The notes below the pieces were generated by a model, which saw nothing but the letters and a program-made list of their open reading frames with translations, had not been told where the DNA came from and ran no database searches. DNA of 64,000 nt. It comes from Ashinkailepas kermadecensis. Lineage: Eukaryota > Arthropoda > Thecostraca > Neolepadidae. Every line of letters starts with the position of its first letter. Position 1 is the first letter of the stretch. This document shows, in pieces, positions 11,626 through 22,345 of this stretch. The position numbers and the translations under genes were made by a program. The stretch lies in NCBI GenBank assembly GCA_034440615.1, contig JAOTOM010003936.1:124001-188000 (forward strand). The letters are read 5' to 3'.

Positions 11626-12463
11626 CCGAGCCGCGTTGTCGGTCGAGTCGCCGCCGCCGCCGCCGGCGTCGCAGTCTTGCGTCGTCACCCTGGCGGCGGA
11701 AGCTGGCACTACGAGCGCCGGCAGATGACCGGCGCTCTGCCCGCGCGTCCTGCTGTACGCACGATGACGAGTCGTGATCGTCGGCGGTCGACGACCCGGC
11801 CGGCCGTGCCTGGAATGTGCACAGTCGCGACCCGATCTCAGTCTCCGATCATGTCGGCCTCTCGCCGGCTGGTCTGATCTCGGCTATCACCGTGAGGTGG
11901 CGAGCCGCCTGCCGTGAGGTGGCTCTGCCGTGAAATGGCGCACGGCTGCCGGTCCGTTCGTCTCGCGGCTGTGTCTTGATCGGTGAACTGATGAACTGAT
12001 GAACTAGTGAACTGGTGGCTGCCTACCTGTGTCGCATTGGACCTGCTCAAGTGATGCAATTGATTCGTTCGAGGGTTGAATCAATCCGAACGTTGATGAA
12101 GTTGATGTTGAAGATTTAGTTCTCTGAACCTGAAGTAGATCGCCATGAAGCGCGCCCAGACCTGCCGACGGCGCCGTCCGGCTACGACTGGCAGTGTGCC
12201 GGCCAGCTCCATTCAGATGTACCGTTGGACGCGCTGCAGGTGTTTACGTGCGCCAGTGGCCGGTTCCCGGCACGACGCGGTGAGTCCAGATAGCAGGCGC
12301 TCACGTGAGCGGCACGTCTGTGCGAGTGCCTCGCACCAGTTTGTGGCGCCGCTAGGAGCGGCGCGTCTGTGCGAGTGGACACGCAGGGGACAAGGGTGGG
12401 AAACGCAGGGACAGCAGGCTGGACGGGACATGCGCTCGTCGTCCCACCGACGTGGCCCGAAGT

Positions 12464-12518
12464 GGTAGCGGTAGCGGTAGCGGTAGCGGTAGCAGTAGCG
12501 GTAGCGGTAGCGGTAGCG
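12464..12518 (+). repeat. (GGTAGC)n hexanucleotide repeat
   Basis: Nine hexamers, one with an A substitution (AGTAGC). It lies in a GC-rich region (11626-12610) with no supported gene. Confidence 0.9.
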
Positions 12519-12609
12519 AACGGAACGGAACACTGGCTCGACCCTTGTCGTTGGCGGCGAGAACAAAATTGGAGACGTCAAGAATCGCCCGAGGCGAGGC
12601 GCCCGCCCG

Positions 12610-12775
12610 CTCGAAATCGAAAGGTCGCCGGTTCTAAACTGGGTCGCCGCCGGGCTGTTTCGCCATCGCAACCAGTCGACCTCGGAGAGTCGAATGTTAG
12701 CCGCAGCAGGTGAATGTCCTGCCGACGAACTCGGCGTCACCGGCGATCGAAAGTCTGAGACCGGTGGCTGGAGAT
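12610..12775 (+). repeat. GC-rich SINE-like repeat (family 4), copy 1
   Basis: This ~160-bp block shares with 13196-13345 the phrase GATCGAAAGGTCGCCGGTTC (B-box-like), then a GTCGCCGCCG stretch, AGTCGACCTC/CGGTCGACCTC and a GTGCCGACGAGCTCGGCGTC-like end. The head seems truncated here. Confidence 0.6.
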
Positions 12776-13121
12776 GACGCCCAGACCCCACTCGCAGAGC
12801 AGGCGTTGGACGATCAGGGTTCCCGGCACCTCTCGGAGCGTTGGCTGGCGGATTGAGAGCCCGTGCGATCGAGTGATCGGTCGGGAGAGAGAGAGAAAGG
12901 GAGTGATCGGCGGCCGACATGGGGCAAGGCGAGGGGAAGGAAGGGGGGGGGAGGGCGTTGGCCGGGCCGCACACTTTCTCCGGTGGCCCTCTGACCGGCG
13001 GCGAGGCGACCTCTGATCCGTGACGAAGTCGACACCAAAAGTCGGCCGCGATTTTCCGCTCCGCTGGTCGCCGCTCACCGACGCCGTGCAATGCGGCGAA
13101 CGGGGCGCACGTGGACTGGCG

Positions 13122-13350
13122 TGGCGCAGTCGGCCTCGCTGCTGGCACTGGGTCGACTCGTCGGAGACGGTGGCGCTGCATGCACTGTACTGCCGTCTGA
13201 TCGAAAGGTCGCCGGTTCTAAACTCGGTCGCCGCCGCACTTTTTCGCCGCCGCAGCCGGTCGACCTCAGAACGTCGAATGCCAGCCGCGGCGGGTGAACG
13301 TCGTGCCGACGAGCTCGGCGTCGCCGGCGACCGAAAGCCTGCCACCTGTG
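13122..13350 (+). repeat. GC-rich SINE-like repeat (family 4), copy 2
   Basis: A fuller copy of the same repeat: an A-box-like TGGCGCAGTCGG near 13125 is followed about 75 bp later by a B-box-like GGTTCTAAACT at about 13214, then the shared body. Spacing longer than a standard tRNA suggests a Leu/Ser-type (long variable arm) or degenerate tRNA head. No clear target duplication was found. Confidence 0.5.
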
Positions 13351-13377
13351 TGCGGTGACGCCGGCTGAGTCGTGTTC

Positions 13378-14292
13378 GGCGGTGTGGCGGCGGTCTGTGT
13401 TGTGGTGTGGTGTGTTGTGTGTGCAGCGTGGCTGGCGTGGCGGCGGTCTGTGTTGTGGTGTGTTGTGTGTGCAGCGTGGCTGGCGTGGGCGGCGGTCTGT
13501 GTTGTGGTGTGTTGTGTGTGCAGCGTGGCTGGCGTGGGCGGCGGTCTGTGTTGTGTGTGTGGGGCTGGCGTGGGTCTGTGTTGTGGTGTGTTGTGTGTGC
13601 AGCGTGGCTGGCGTGGGCGGCGGTCTGTGTTGTGGTGTGTTGTGTGGGCAGCGTGGCTGGCGTGGGCGGCGGTCTGTGTTGTGGTGTGTTGTGTTGTGTG
13701 TGCAGCGTGGCTGTGGCGGCGGTCTGTGTTGTGGTGTGTTGTGTGTGCAGCGTGGCTGGCGTGGGCGGCGGTCTGTGTTGTGGTGTGGTGTGTGTGCAGC
13801 GTGGCTGGCGTGGGCGGCGGTCTGTGTTGTGGTGTGTTGTGTGTGCAGCGTGGCTGGCGTGGGCGGCGGTCTGTGTTGTGGTGTGTTGTGTGTGCAGCGT
13901 GGCGGGCGTGGGCGGCGGTCTGTGTTGTGGTGTGTTGTGTGTGCAGCGTGGCTGGCGTGGGCGGCGGTCTGTGTTGTGGTGTTGTGTGTGCAGCGTGGCT
14001 GGCGTGGGCGGCGGTCTGTGGCTGGCGTGGTGGCTGGCGTGGCGGCGGTCTGTGTTGTGGTGTGTTGTGTGGGCAGCGTGGCTGGCGTGGGCGGCGGTCT
14101 GTGTTGTGGTGTGTTGTGTGGGCAGCGTGGCTGGTGTGGGCGGCGGTCTGTGTTGTGGTGTGTTGTGTGGGCAGCGTGGCTGGCGTGGGCGGCGGTCTGT
14201 GTTGTGGTGTGTTGTGTGGGCAGCGTGGCTGGCGTGGGCGGCGGTCTGTGTTGTGGTGTGTTGTGTGGGCAGCGTGGCTGGCGTGGGCGGCG
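13378..14292 (+). repeat. Minisatellite, ~49-bp unit, ~19 copies
   Basis: Tandem copies of a G/T-rich unit: GTGGGCGGCGGTCTGTGTTG, TGGTGTGTTGTGTGTGCAGC, GTGGCTGGC. The G-rich + strand stays open in all three forward frames, which explains several long but meaningless frames on both strands. Units gain or lose a few GT steps, so the array is out of register in places (13550-13580 and 13980-14045). Confidence 0.88.
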
Positions 14293-14429
14293 GCCGGCAG
14301 CGGCGGCGACCAGCTGGAAGTGACGGGTAGCGGTCAGGTCAGAGCCGGCGGCAGTTGCCGCCGGGTGTGGGGCGCCACCACCGCCAGTGAGGCTCGCCGT
14401 CGATGGCAGCCCCAACCGGCAACGACTGC

Positions 14430-14490
14430 TGACAGCGCGCCATTAGCCGTGATCGTGCATAAAGTGCGTCGAGAACCACTCAATAGACTG
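14430..14490 (+). repeat. SINE family 3, 3' fragment
   Basis: Matches the 3' body of the SINE at 7867-8053 (GCGCGCCATTAGCCGTGATC, then GTGCATAAAGTGCGTCGAGAACC and CAATA). The tRNA-like head is absent, as in a 5'-truncated retrocopy. Confidence 0.6.
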
Positions 14491-14511
14491 CTGACAGCGA
14501 TGATTATCTCG

Positions 14512-14584
14512 GTGTGACGAGTACGCGAACGATCAACTCTGGTCGAAGCGGCCTAAGCCCCCCCCTCCCTCAGTGTGACGAGTA
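14512..14584 (+). mobile_element. Ultra-short hairpin retro-unit with 12-bp TSD
   Basis: A 49-bp insertion (14524-14572) flanked by the perfect repeat GTGTGACGAGTA (14512-14523 and 14573-14584). The hairpin core is GCGAACGATCAACTCTGGTC followed by GAAGCGGCC. The tail is a C-rich run rather than the usual AAATAACC. Confidence 0.75.
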
Positions 14585-15285
14585 ACGAATGGCCGTCACG
14601 GCGGCGTGACGACCGAAACGAAGACACGTCACGACCGCGCCACCTGCCGGTGCTCTCACGTGTGCGTAATTTCACGGTCACTCGGCCATCAGCTGGAAGT
14701 GGATTGGCGCGTGTGCGGCCATCGGTCGTCACAGCTTGTCGGCGAACAGAGTAGGATTGTCGGTCGGCGCTGCCGCTTCTGGTGTTCTTCGCCTGGTGGT
14801 GCGCTTCGCCTGGTGGTGCGCTTCGCCTGGTAGTGCGCGGTAGTGGGTGCGTGCACTGTGTGCGACTGTGATGCAGGTGACGGCGTTCTGCCAGCTGGAT
14901 CCGATCCACTTGCTCATCGGTGTTGAGCGTACTGCGGTGTCGCGCCCCAGTGAGGCGCATGCTGGTTGCCTGCTTTCATTGCGATGCAGATCAGTAGATT
15001 GCAACCATTTTCGACTCGCTCCCCTCCCCGGCTGTTTTGGTGGTAGAGCATGCCTTGTTGTACTTCAACCTCACAAAGCAGCAGGCAACATTCATTAAAT
15101 CATGAAATGAGCGTCACCATTTCCCCACCGTGCTGTCTTCATATTCCACAAGAGTCCGGAGTTGTCCAATAAACGGGGGGGGAGGGAGTCCGAAGCTGAG
15201 AAGCACTCACGTGTGTGGTCGGCTAACGGTACCTGTCACAAGTACATAGCCAGCTCACGGCCACTGCACCAGGCGCTGCGGTCAC
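14585..15285. other. No supported gene
   Basis: Intermediate GC content. CGCTTCGCCTGGTGGTG is repeated at 14786-14830. Short frames on both strands have no motif. Confidence 0.4.
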
Positions 15286-15289
15286 TGCA

Positions 15290-15565
15290 TTCAAAGCAGC
15301 TGTATACCGCAGCAGGGCAGCTGCGAGCTCTCACACCGCAACAGAGCAGCTGCGGGATCCCACACAACAGAGCAGCTGTACACCCCCACACCGCTACAGG
15401 GCAGCTGCGAGCCCTCACACCGCAGCAGAGCAGCTGTAGGCGCCACCATCACAACAGAGCGGTTGTGGGTTCACACACCGCAGCAGAGCAGCTGTAGGCG
15501 CCACCACCACAACAGAGCGGTTGTGGGTTCACACACCGCAGCAGAGCAGGTGTAAGCGTCACCAC
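15290..15565 (+). repeat. CAG-rich minisatellite
   Basis: Irregular copies of units such as CACACCGCAGCAGAGCAGCTG with longer versions that include GCGCCACCACCACAACAGAG. The recurring core is CAGCAGAGCAGCTG. Confidence 0.75.
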
Positions 15566-15599
15566 CGCAGCCAGGCTGAGCGGTGGCTGGCCCGGCGGC

Positions 15600-15770
15600 G
15601 AGTTTGCTGCTCTGCGGCTCTGTTGCTCTGCTGCTATGCTGCTCTGTGGCTCTGTTGCTCTGCTGTCCTGCTGCTATGCTGCTCTGTAGCTCTGCTGCTC
15701 TGTTGCTCTGTTGCTCTGCTGCTCTGCTGCTCTGTGGCTCTGCTGCTCTGCTGCTTTGCGGTTCTGCGGT
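15600..15770 (+). repeat. Imperfect (CTG/CTS)n-type tract
   Basis: Repeats of GCTCTGCTGCTCTG and GCTCTGTGGCTCTG. On the + strand it reads as Leu/Cys-rich translation, but the neighbouring 5-15 bp periodicity shows it is a simple repeat directly ahead of the exon candidate at 15940. Confidence 0.75.
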
Positions 15771-15939
15771 GCCGTCGGCAAAGGCTGGCGGTTCCGTGCC
15801 GTTTCGTTTATGGGTCAGCGCGACGACGGCGGGTCGGCGGGAGAGAGGCGGCGGCAGCGGCGGCGGCGCGCTCAGTTGCGGCGCGGCAGCGGCGCGCGGC
15901 GCGTGTACGTGTCGACGGTGCGGCGGGCCCGGGCTGGAT

Positions 15940-16683
15940 ATGCAACAGCGCCACCTGGCGCGACGACAGCCGGCCCTGATGAAGATCGACCGACACGAGC
16001 GGCAGCGGCGGCACGCCGCCTCCGACGCGGCCGAGAACGCCTCGTTCCTGCACGAGTACGACTTCGCCGTGCACCCGGCGCTCGGCGAGTACGCCGCGTT
16101 CTCGGCCGAGCTGGTGCCGCCGCCGGCGCGGCCTGCGCGCCAGCCGGCCGGCGCGGCCGAGCGCTTCCTGCGCGAGAAGTTCGGCGAGCGGTACGGCGTG
16201 CGCGGCGTCCAGGCGACCGACGTCAACCACAACCGGCAGCTGAGCCTGGTGCTGGTCGACCACGCGCTGGGCCGCGTCACGCCGCTGCGCGCCGTCTACT
16301 GTAACCCGCGCCTGCTGCGCGCCGAGCTCGACGAGCCGCCGCCGGCCGTGGGCGAGACGGGCGAGACGGCGCGGCGCGGCCGGGTCGGGTCGGCGCACGC
16401 GGCCGAGCCGGCGGTCGGCGGACATCGCGGCCGCACCGGACCGGGCCGGACGGCGGCCGCCGCGCCGCCGACCAACACGTGCGACCATGTGCGGGCACGC
16501 AGCGAGCCGCGAGCCGAGCCGCGGGCCGAGCCGCGGGCCGAGCCGCGGGCCGAGCCGGCGTCGGGTCTGGTGGAGGCTGTGCAGGAGGTCGGACAGGTGG
16601 GCCGCGCGGAAACGGCCGACCCGCCGGAGAAGCGGGGCGGCGCTGGTGTGCCGACCTGCGACGACTTGGGCGTCTTCAGAAAC
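15940..16683 (+). CDS. Candidate coding exon of an unrecognised conserved-looking protein
   Basis: The frame from ATG 15940 (second ATG 15979, MKIDRHERQRRH) runs 248 codons to a strong donor, AAC|GTAAGC, in phase 0. Residues ~14-125 look globular: FLHEYDFAVHPALGEYAAFS, then FLREKFGERYGV, then TDVNHNRQLSLVLVDHALGR and VTPLRAVYCNPRLL, with a charged and hydrophobic pattern not typical of GC-driven open frames. Residues ~185-205 are an EPRA repeat coded by a 12-bp tandem repeat, and the end is acidic/Pro-rich. No polypyrimidine tract precedes the ATG, so this may be a first coding exon or the acceptor is weak. Phase 0 at its end matches the phase-0 start of WDR47 exon 23146, so it could be part of the WDR47 transcript. 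However, the vertebrate WDR47 linker as I know it has no similar block. I cannot name the family. Confidence 0.5.
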
Positions 16684-17475
16684 GTAAGCCGGCCACCTCG
16701 CCCCCCGGTCATGCACGCGAGATGTGGCGTCGGGCCTTTTGTTCTCGTGGCTCGTGCTTGGCTTTCGTGGCTCACGTCGCTCACGACTAAGACAAGCAAT
16801 TGTTACGCGACTCGTCCGCCGTCTGTGCGTTCAGGGAGATGTCGCTGTGAAACACATTCCAGCCGAGCCGCGTTCGCCTCCATCCATCTTGCTGTGGTGT
16901 TGAGTTCCGCAGTTGAAGTAGTTCTGGCTGTCATAACTAGACAATGTAGTATTTTATGTCGGCATTTCACCTCCGGTATCCGGTATCCGGTATCCGGTTC
17001 CGCAACAACTGCGGTATCTGCCACACCAGTTTTCATCAGTTTGAATTTCCATGATATTGCACAGCATCAACGTCCTCTCAATTTGCATCTGGTTACGTTA
17101 CATCATCTGCAACGTCATGTTCGCCTCTGGTCTGCGAACTGTGGTAGTTCCGTTGGATATCACCGAACTCCCAGCCGTGAATGTGGCACCACCAAGCACA
17201 CCGGTCACGGTCACTTCTTGTGATGTATGTTGGAAACGGTGGCGAATTTAGGTGACACCATTTGCAATCTTAGCGGTTCTAAACGGTGTCGATGTGCCAC
17301 TTGGGTTGTGAAGGATATATGTGGTGCGTCTGGTCTGTGAACGGTGTGACGACTACCCGCTCGTGACGTCCGGATGTCTCGGTAATAGCCACCATGCGGC
17401 CAGCTGCTCTCCGGTGGCTCGGGGGCCGGGTGTTATCCTTACCAACACATCCCCGCCGCTTAAGCCCGGTCTGGG
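16684..17475. other. Intronic or intergenic, no supported exon
   Basis: Sequence after the donor at 16684 has moderate AT content and a short direct repeat (CCGGTATCCGGTATCCGG near 16974). No further exon could be supported before 23146. Confidence 0.45.
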
Positions 17476-17479
17476 GGCA

Positions 17480-17815
17480 GTCCGCAGTGACCTCGGCTCT
17501 CCTCGGTGCCACAGACAGTGCCGGTCCGGGGGGCGGGGGGCAGTCTGCAGCGACCTCGGCTATCCTCAGTGCCACAGATAATGCCGGTCTGGGGGGGGTC
17601 AGTCCGCAGTGACCTCGGCTCTCCTCAGTGCCACAGACAGTGCTGGTTCGGGGGTGGTCCGCAGTGACCTCGGCTCTCGTCAGTGCCGCAGACTGACGGT
17701 CTGGGGGGGTAGTCCGCATCGACCTCGGCTCTCGTCAGTGCCACAGACAGTGCTGGTTTGGGGTGGTCCGCAGTGACCTCGGCTCTCCTCAGTGCCGCAG
17801 ACTGTGCCGGTCTGC
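17480..17815 (+). repeat. Minisatellite, ~60-bp unit, ~6 copies
   Basis: Copies of GTCCGCAGTGACCTCGGCTC, then TCCTCAGTGCCACAGACAGT, then GCCGGTCTGGGGG, with variable G runs between units. Confidence 0.8.
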
Positions 17816-17982
17816 AGCACGCCAGCTGTATGCCGACCGCGCCTGTGCCACTGCCGCCCACGCAGCCAGGGGAGCGTGGGAACGGTCAAATGCCACCCTC
17901 TCCGGCAAGTATTTGTTTGTTTCCGCGATGTTAAAACTGTCGGCTGCGGCCTGGAACATGGTCACGACAGTATCATCGGCCA

Positions 17983-18055
17983 GTCCGTTGTGCGGGCGCG
18001 AATGATCAACTCTGATCGAAGTGCCCGAAAGCCCAAATAACTAGCTGTCCGTTGT
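17983..18055 (+). mobile_element. Ultra-short hairpin retro-unit with 9-bp TSD
   Basis: A 55-bp insertion (17992-18046) between perfect copies of GTCCGTTGT. The hairpin is GGGCGC ... GTGCCC outside and GATCA/TGATC inside; the inner pair differs from the TGACC/GGTC type of other copies but keeps pairing. The tail is GAAAGCCCAAATAACTAG. Confidence 0.75.
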
Positions 18056-18507
18056 CCTTTAACTCCCCCATCCCCCACCGCCCTGCTCGAAATGCAAGCG
18101 CTGGTTACCATTTCCGGCGCTGCCGTGGCGCACGTGCGTGCACCACGCATGTCACGACCACAACTGTGGCGCGGCAGCGACGTGGTCCGTGTGTAACTGT
18201 CGACGTACTTATTGGACCACGGGCGGCGGCAGAATCGCCGCGCACGCCGCGGTGGCAACACGAGGTCAACGGCCCCGCACGGTCGGTCGTGCCGTCGCCC
18301 GGCCCGCTCGTGAGGCTCGGGAGGCTCGGCAGGTCGTGAGGTTTGCGGCGTGAAGCGGAATGTGGTTGATATGTGTGTGTCTCTGTGTGTGTATGGCACG
18401 ACCGACCAGCGTGCAGGGTAAGACATACGTCCATGGCACGGCAGACATGGTGTGGCGTGCCATGGAGCACGACGCTGCGTGCGGCGGAACGCGACGACGT
18501 GGCATGT

Positions 18508-18685
18508 GACAGACACGACATGGTGTGGGTCAGACACGACATGGCGTGGGTCAGACACGACGTGGTGTGGGTCGGACACGACATGGCGTGGGTCAGACAC
18601 GACGTGGTGTGGGTCGGACACGACATGGCGTAGGTCAGACGCGACATGGTGTGGGGCAGACACGACATGGCGTGGGGCGCATTTG
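18508..18685 (+). repeat. Minisatellite, 21-bp unit, ~8 copies
   Basis: Tandem copies of GACACGACATGGCGTGGGTC followed by A or G, with the alternates CGTGGTG and CATGGCG in a roughly alternating order. Confidence 0.85.
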
Positions 18686-19195
18686 GCAATTCTGCCACTG
18701 TGTGGAAAACTGACGGGTGTTCGTCCAAAAATTGCGAACGCAGGCTCACCTAAAAATCCGTCACCGCGCGGCGCCGTTGTGTGACGGGTGACGTGACGTG
18801 ACACGGCTGCGGTGCTGACGTGACGCGACCTCGGTGTCACACCCGAGACGCTGGCGGTGCGTCACATCGACCCGAGCGGAATCCGTCACGTCGGCGAGGC
18901 ACCCGCCGCCCCGCCGACCTGCGCGCTGGTGTCGCCGGCGTTACGTCACGTTCACGGCGTGACGCGGCGTCACAGCGCCTGTCTGTCGGGCGAGATGACG
19001 CGGCCGGCGGCGGTCAGCTGACAGCTGGGCGCGTGCTGCGGTGTAAACGACACACCGGCCCAGCACGCCGACAGCTGCCACTTTCGGTGGCGCGCTTTCG
19101 CCGTCTCTCGCACCACACCACTGCCGCCGGCCGTCCAGCGATGTGTCGGCAGCTCGTGCGGCGACAGGGCGACCGTGCACGCCAGTCACGGCACG

Positions 19196-19685
19196 ACAGC
19201 GTCAGCTCACCCGCCCGTCAGCACACCCGCCCGTCAGCTCACCCGCCAGTCAGCTCACCCGCCTGTCACGGCACGACAGCGTCAGCTCACCTGTCCGTCA
19301 GCTCACCCGCCCGTCAGCTCACCCGCCAATCAGCTCACTCGCCCGTCAGCACACCCGCCTGTCACGACAGCGTCAGCTCACCCGCCCGTCAGCTCACCCG
19401 CCTGTCAGCTCACCCGCCTGTCAGCACACCCACCTGTCAGCACACCCGCCCGTCAGCTCACCTGCCCGTCAGCTCACCCGCCTGTCAGCTCACCCGCCTG
19501 TCAGCACACCCGCCTGTCAGCACACCCGCCCGTCAGCTCACCTGCCCGTCAGCTCACCCGCCCGTCAGCTCACCCGCCTGTCAGCACACCCGCCCGTCAG
19601 CTCACCTGCCCGTCAGCTCACCCGCCCGTCAGCTCACCCGCCCGTCAGCTCACCCGCCCGTCAGCTCACCCGCCTGTCAGCCGTC
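19196..19685 (+). repeat. Minisatellite, 16-bp unit, ~30 copies
   Basis: Tandem CAGCTCACCCGCCCGT with regular alternates CAGCACACC and GCCTGT. A CGGCACGACAG insertion recurs near 19190 and 19270 and, shortened, near 19364. All three forward frames are open because 16 is not a multiple of three and the unit lacks stops. Confidence 0.9.
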
Positions 19686-19883
19686 AGAGCTGTCCTTGCC
19701 GGCCGGCGAGCCGCCGACTTGTTCTCGCGTCTGCTGAAGTGTCGCGTTTTGTTCTTGTGGATGCAGGATCCCACCGGTCTACCTCCATACTGAGACCCAG
19801 GACTCAGGGCATCCATAATATCTCCACGCATGCTCTGGGCCTCTTGGGTCCCGCGGGCCACTGTTCACCCCCCCCTCTCTCTC

Positions 19884-19969
19884 TCTCTCCCACTTGATGG
19901 GCGCCAAATGACCCTGCAGTCGGCGCGCCCTTAAACCCAAATAATCAATAAATCAATCTCTCCCACTTG
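19884..19969 (+). mobile_element. Ultra-short hairpin retro-unit with 13-bp TSD
   Basis: A 60-bp insertion (19897-19956) between perfect copies of TCTCTCCCACTTG (19884-19896 and 19957-19969). The hairpin pairs GGGCGC with GCGCCC and GAC with GTC, followed by TTAAACCCAAATAATCAATA. This is the cleanest copy: both ends are set by a long exact duplication, so its full length really is about 60 bp. Confidence 0.82.
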
Positions 19970-20264
19970 CGAATCGAGCGACAGCTCACTATAGAAGGAT
20001 GCGGACTTACTTTAAATTAAGCCGGCGCCTGGTGAAGGCGCACCATGCGCCCTGCTGACTGCTCTTCTCTCCGGTACTTGGACAACATGTCCGGGAAGAA
20101 TGCTGTTCTGTTGCCGGTGACATCCAATTTGTATTTGTGTGTTGGTATGTCTTTATCTTCCCACCGTGTCCGTCTCCCCGACGGACCGACCAACTGACTG
20201 ACTGACTGACCCACCCACCCACTGACAGACCGACCGACACAACTGTCTGAAACAGACAGACATA

Positions 20265-20305
20265 CACATGGGCAGACAGACACATAGACAGACAGACAGA
20301 TAGAC

Positions 20306-20345
<40 letters not shown>
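20265..20345 (+). repeat. (CAGA)n tetranucleotide repeat
   Basis: About 18 CAGA units with a few TAGA interruptions. The region 19970-21227 holds no supported gene; a ~30-bp direct repeat (GAGGACGCTGTCTGTCAGGA) is at about 20630-20690. Confidence 0.88.
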
Positions 20346-21227
20346 CGGTCCAGGACCAGGTCGCTGCATGCACGAGCGGCAGCGGCAGCCATGTCAGCAG
20401 CTGCCGGCCGCCGGCGCGCGGCCTCCGTCCCCCGCTGGCCCACATTCTGAGCACAGTTAGACACGCTCGAGCGGCTCTCCGTCCGGCTCGGCCCGAGTCG
20501 GCCGCGGCGTCTGGGTCGGGTCCGCCGCTCTGCCGAGGCCGCCCGGGTCCGCCGCTCTGCCGAGGCCGCCCGGGTCATGTCTGCGTGGTGGTCAGCGTCA
20601 CAGCGTCCGAGTCCTCGTAGGAGCGGGCGACCAGGACGCTGTCTGTCAGGATGGTGTTTGTGAGGACGCTGTCTGTCAGGATGATGTTCATGAGGACGGC
20701 TCCCGTCTGACGAGTGCCAGCCTGTTGGGAACGAGCCTCGCGATGCGCCTCTAGACTCAAATAACCAACCAACTAAGGTATTTAAGTGTACCTGTTTGCG
20801 CAACTAAGCTGGAAAACCTTGCTTCACGTCCCTAATGTGGCGAATGTACTCTGCGTGTTCCCATAAATTGTAGCATCGCAAATTTTTTTAACTAGCCCTA
20901 CTTTGAAAGGAAAGAATGAAGATTCTTTTCAGCGCATGTTGTTTCTTTGACCCATATATGTCGTTGAAAGGGGTGGGCGGAGCCCTGTTTCTATTACTGC
21001 GAATCTAGCCAGGACATCGTGCTCAGAAGACTATGCTGATGGAAAGCTAAGACGGTCGGCCAGCATGGCCATTCACCACGAGCCGCTGTGTGTCGCAGAA
21101 GCTGCTGCTGCTGCTGCTGTTCCAGTTTAGGTTCAACTGTCAGACAGCCGTTTGTAATGAGGCGACGGACAGCCGATATAACTGATGGCCGACAGATCAC
21201 GATGGGGATATTGGCCAACCGGTCCTG

Positions 21228-21365
21228 AGCGTCGGTCGAGCGTCTCGGGAACCAGAGGTGCGGGGTTCGATTCCCCGCGGCGCCCGTCCGCCCTGTCAGG
21301 GTGAGAGGCAGGCGACACCGTTTGGTCGCAGCTGCTAGGTGCGTCGTAAGCCACAAACAACAACC
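21228..21365 (+). mobile_element. SINE family 1 copy, head damaged
   Basis: Shows the family 1 B box GGGGTTCGATTCCCCGCGG, the GTGAGAGGCAGGCGAC body and a GTCGTAAGCCACAAACAAC end. The A-box half is shortened or replaced upstream of 21238. Downstream at 21370-21490 two ~60-bp copies of a GGCCGGCG / ATATTGACCGACCGG phrase follow. Confidence 0.65.
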
Positions 21366-21534
21366 GACCGGCGCGAAAGACCACGTGAAGGGTCGCGTTG
21401 TGGTTCGGCCGGCGGGAATATTGACCGACCGGCCCGAGAGGTCACGGGAGGAGTTGTATTGTGGTTCAGCCGGCGCCGGCCAGCTTTCGTCAGATGAAGT
21501 GCCCAGCTGGCTGTCCGGTCCAGCCGTCCACAGC

Positions 21535-21745
21535 ACGTGCCGACTGACACCCGACCTTCTGGCCGTCTACAGCACGTGCCGACCGATGCACACCCCGCTA
21601 GCCGTCCACAACACGTGCCGACCGACACCCGACCTTCTGGCCGTCTACAACACGTGCCCACCGATACCCGACCTTCTGGCCGTCTACAACACGTGCCCAC
21701 CGATATCCGACCCTCTGGCCGTCCACAACAGGTGCCGACCGATAC
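21535..21745 (+). repeat. Minisatellite, 39-bp unit, ~5-6 copies
   Basis: Copies of GCCGTCTACAACACGTGCC followed by CACCGATACCCGACCTTCTG; two units read CTCACCTCGCT or CACCCCGCTA instead of the last part. CACGTG (an E-box-like palindrome) recurs in nearly every unit. Confidence 0.83.
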
Positions 21746-22120
21746 TCACCTCGCTGACCCCAAATTTAGGGCGGGGGAGTGATTTTTAGAGGCGCGTCGG
21801 ACCATAAAGGTCATTTGCACCGCCTTCTCCAAATTGAATTTGCTGAACTCATTGGATACGTGAGCGGTTGTATCGTGCAGAGCGTCATTGGGTGTGGTTG
21901 GTGGCCTATATGTGTTTAGTGAAGCATGCTGAGGGGGGGGGGGGGGTTGTCTGAGGCACGGATGGCTGCTCGCTATCACGAGAATGGAAAGCGATACACT
22001 CACGTACAGCAAGCCGGTGTAAGTTCTGGGCGAGATCAGGAAAGCCGGAAGTCGCCTGCACTGTGGCTTGGATTTGTTCATGGTATTGCCCCTGGAAGAA
22101 TGTGCCTATGGATGCTTAGG

Positions 22121-22345
22121 GGGCGTCGGTAGCTCAGTGGTTATGGGCGCTAAATGACCTACCCTGGTCGATGCGCCCCTAAACCCCAATCATCATCATC
22201 ATCAGTGGTTAAGCTGAGCGTCTGGCACGCCAGAGGTACGGGGTTCGATTCCCCGCGATGCCCGCCCTTCCTGCCAGGGTGAGAGGCAGGCGACGCCATA
22301 TGGCCTCAGCTCCTGAGTGCGTCGTAAAGCCACAATCCAATCCAA
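22121..22345 (+). mobile_element. SINE family 1, interrupted by an ultra-short unit
   Basis: The head GGGCGTCGGTAGCTCAGTGG is interrupted at 22144-22202 and resumes with TTAAGCTGAGCG. The B box is GGGGTTCGATTCCCCGCG at 22239-22256. The body is GTGAGAGGCAGGCGACGCC and GTCGTAAAGCCACAATCC. With the insertion removed this is the most intact copy of the family in the window. Confidence 0.8.
22135..22211 (+). mobile_element. Ultra-short hairpin retro-unit nested in a SINE, 9-bp TSD
   Basis: The 59-bp insertion 22144-22202 splits the SINE A box. CAGTGGTTA is present on both sides (22135-22143 and 22203-22211), and removing one copy plus the insert restores the SINE head. Hairpin: GGGCGC/GCGCCC with TGACC/TGGTC; tail CTAAACCCCAATCATCATCA. 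This gives direct proof of mobility and of its complete length. Confidence 0.85.

Noticed and set aside
13355..14517. Long open frames of 300-450 residues on both strands
   Set aside because: They lie wholly in a 49-bp G/T-rich minisatellite that lacks stops in several frames at once; translations are repetitive and have no domain.
18820..19897. Pro/Ser/His-rich open frames of up to 305 residues
   Set aside because: They follow the stop-free 16-bp repeat; all three forward frames are open, which is expected from the unit and not from coding.
20265..20345. CRISPR-like or regulatory array
   Set aside because: A plain CAGA microsatellite; there is no spacer diversity and the context is eukaryotic.
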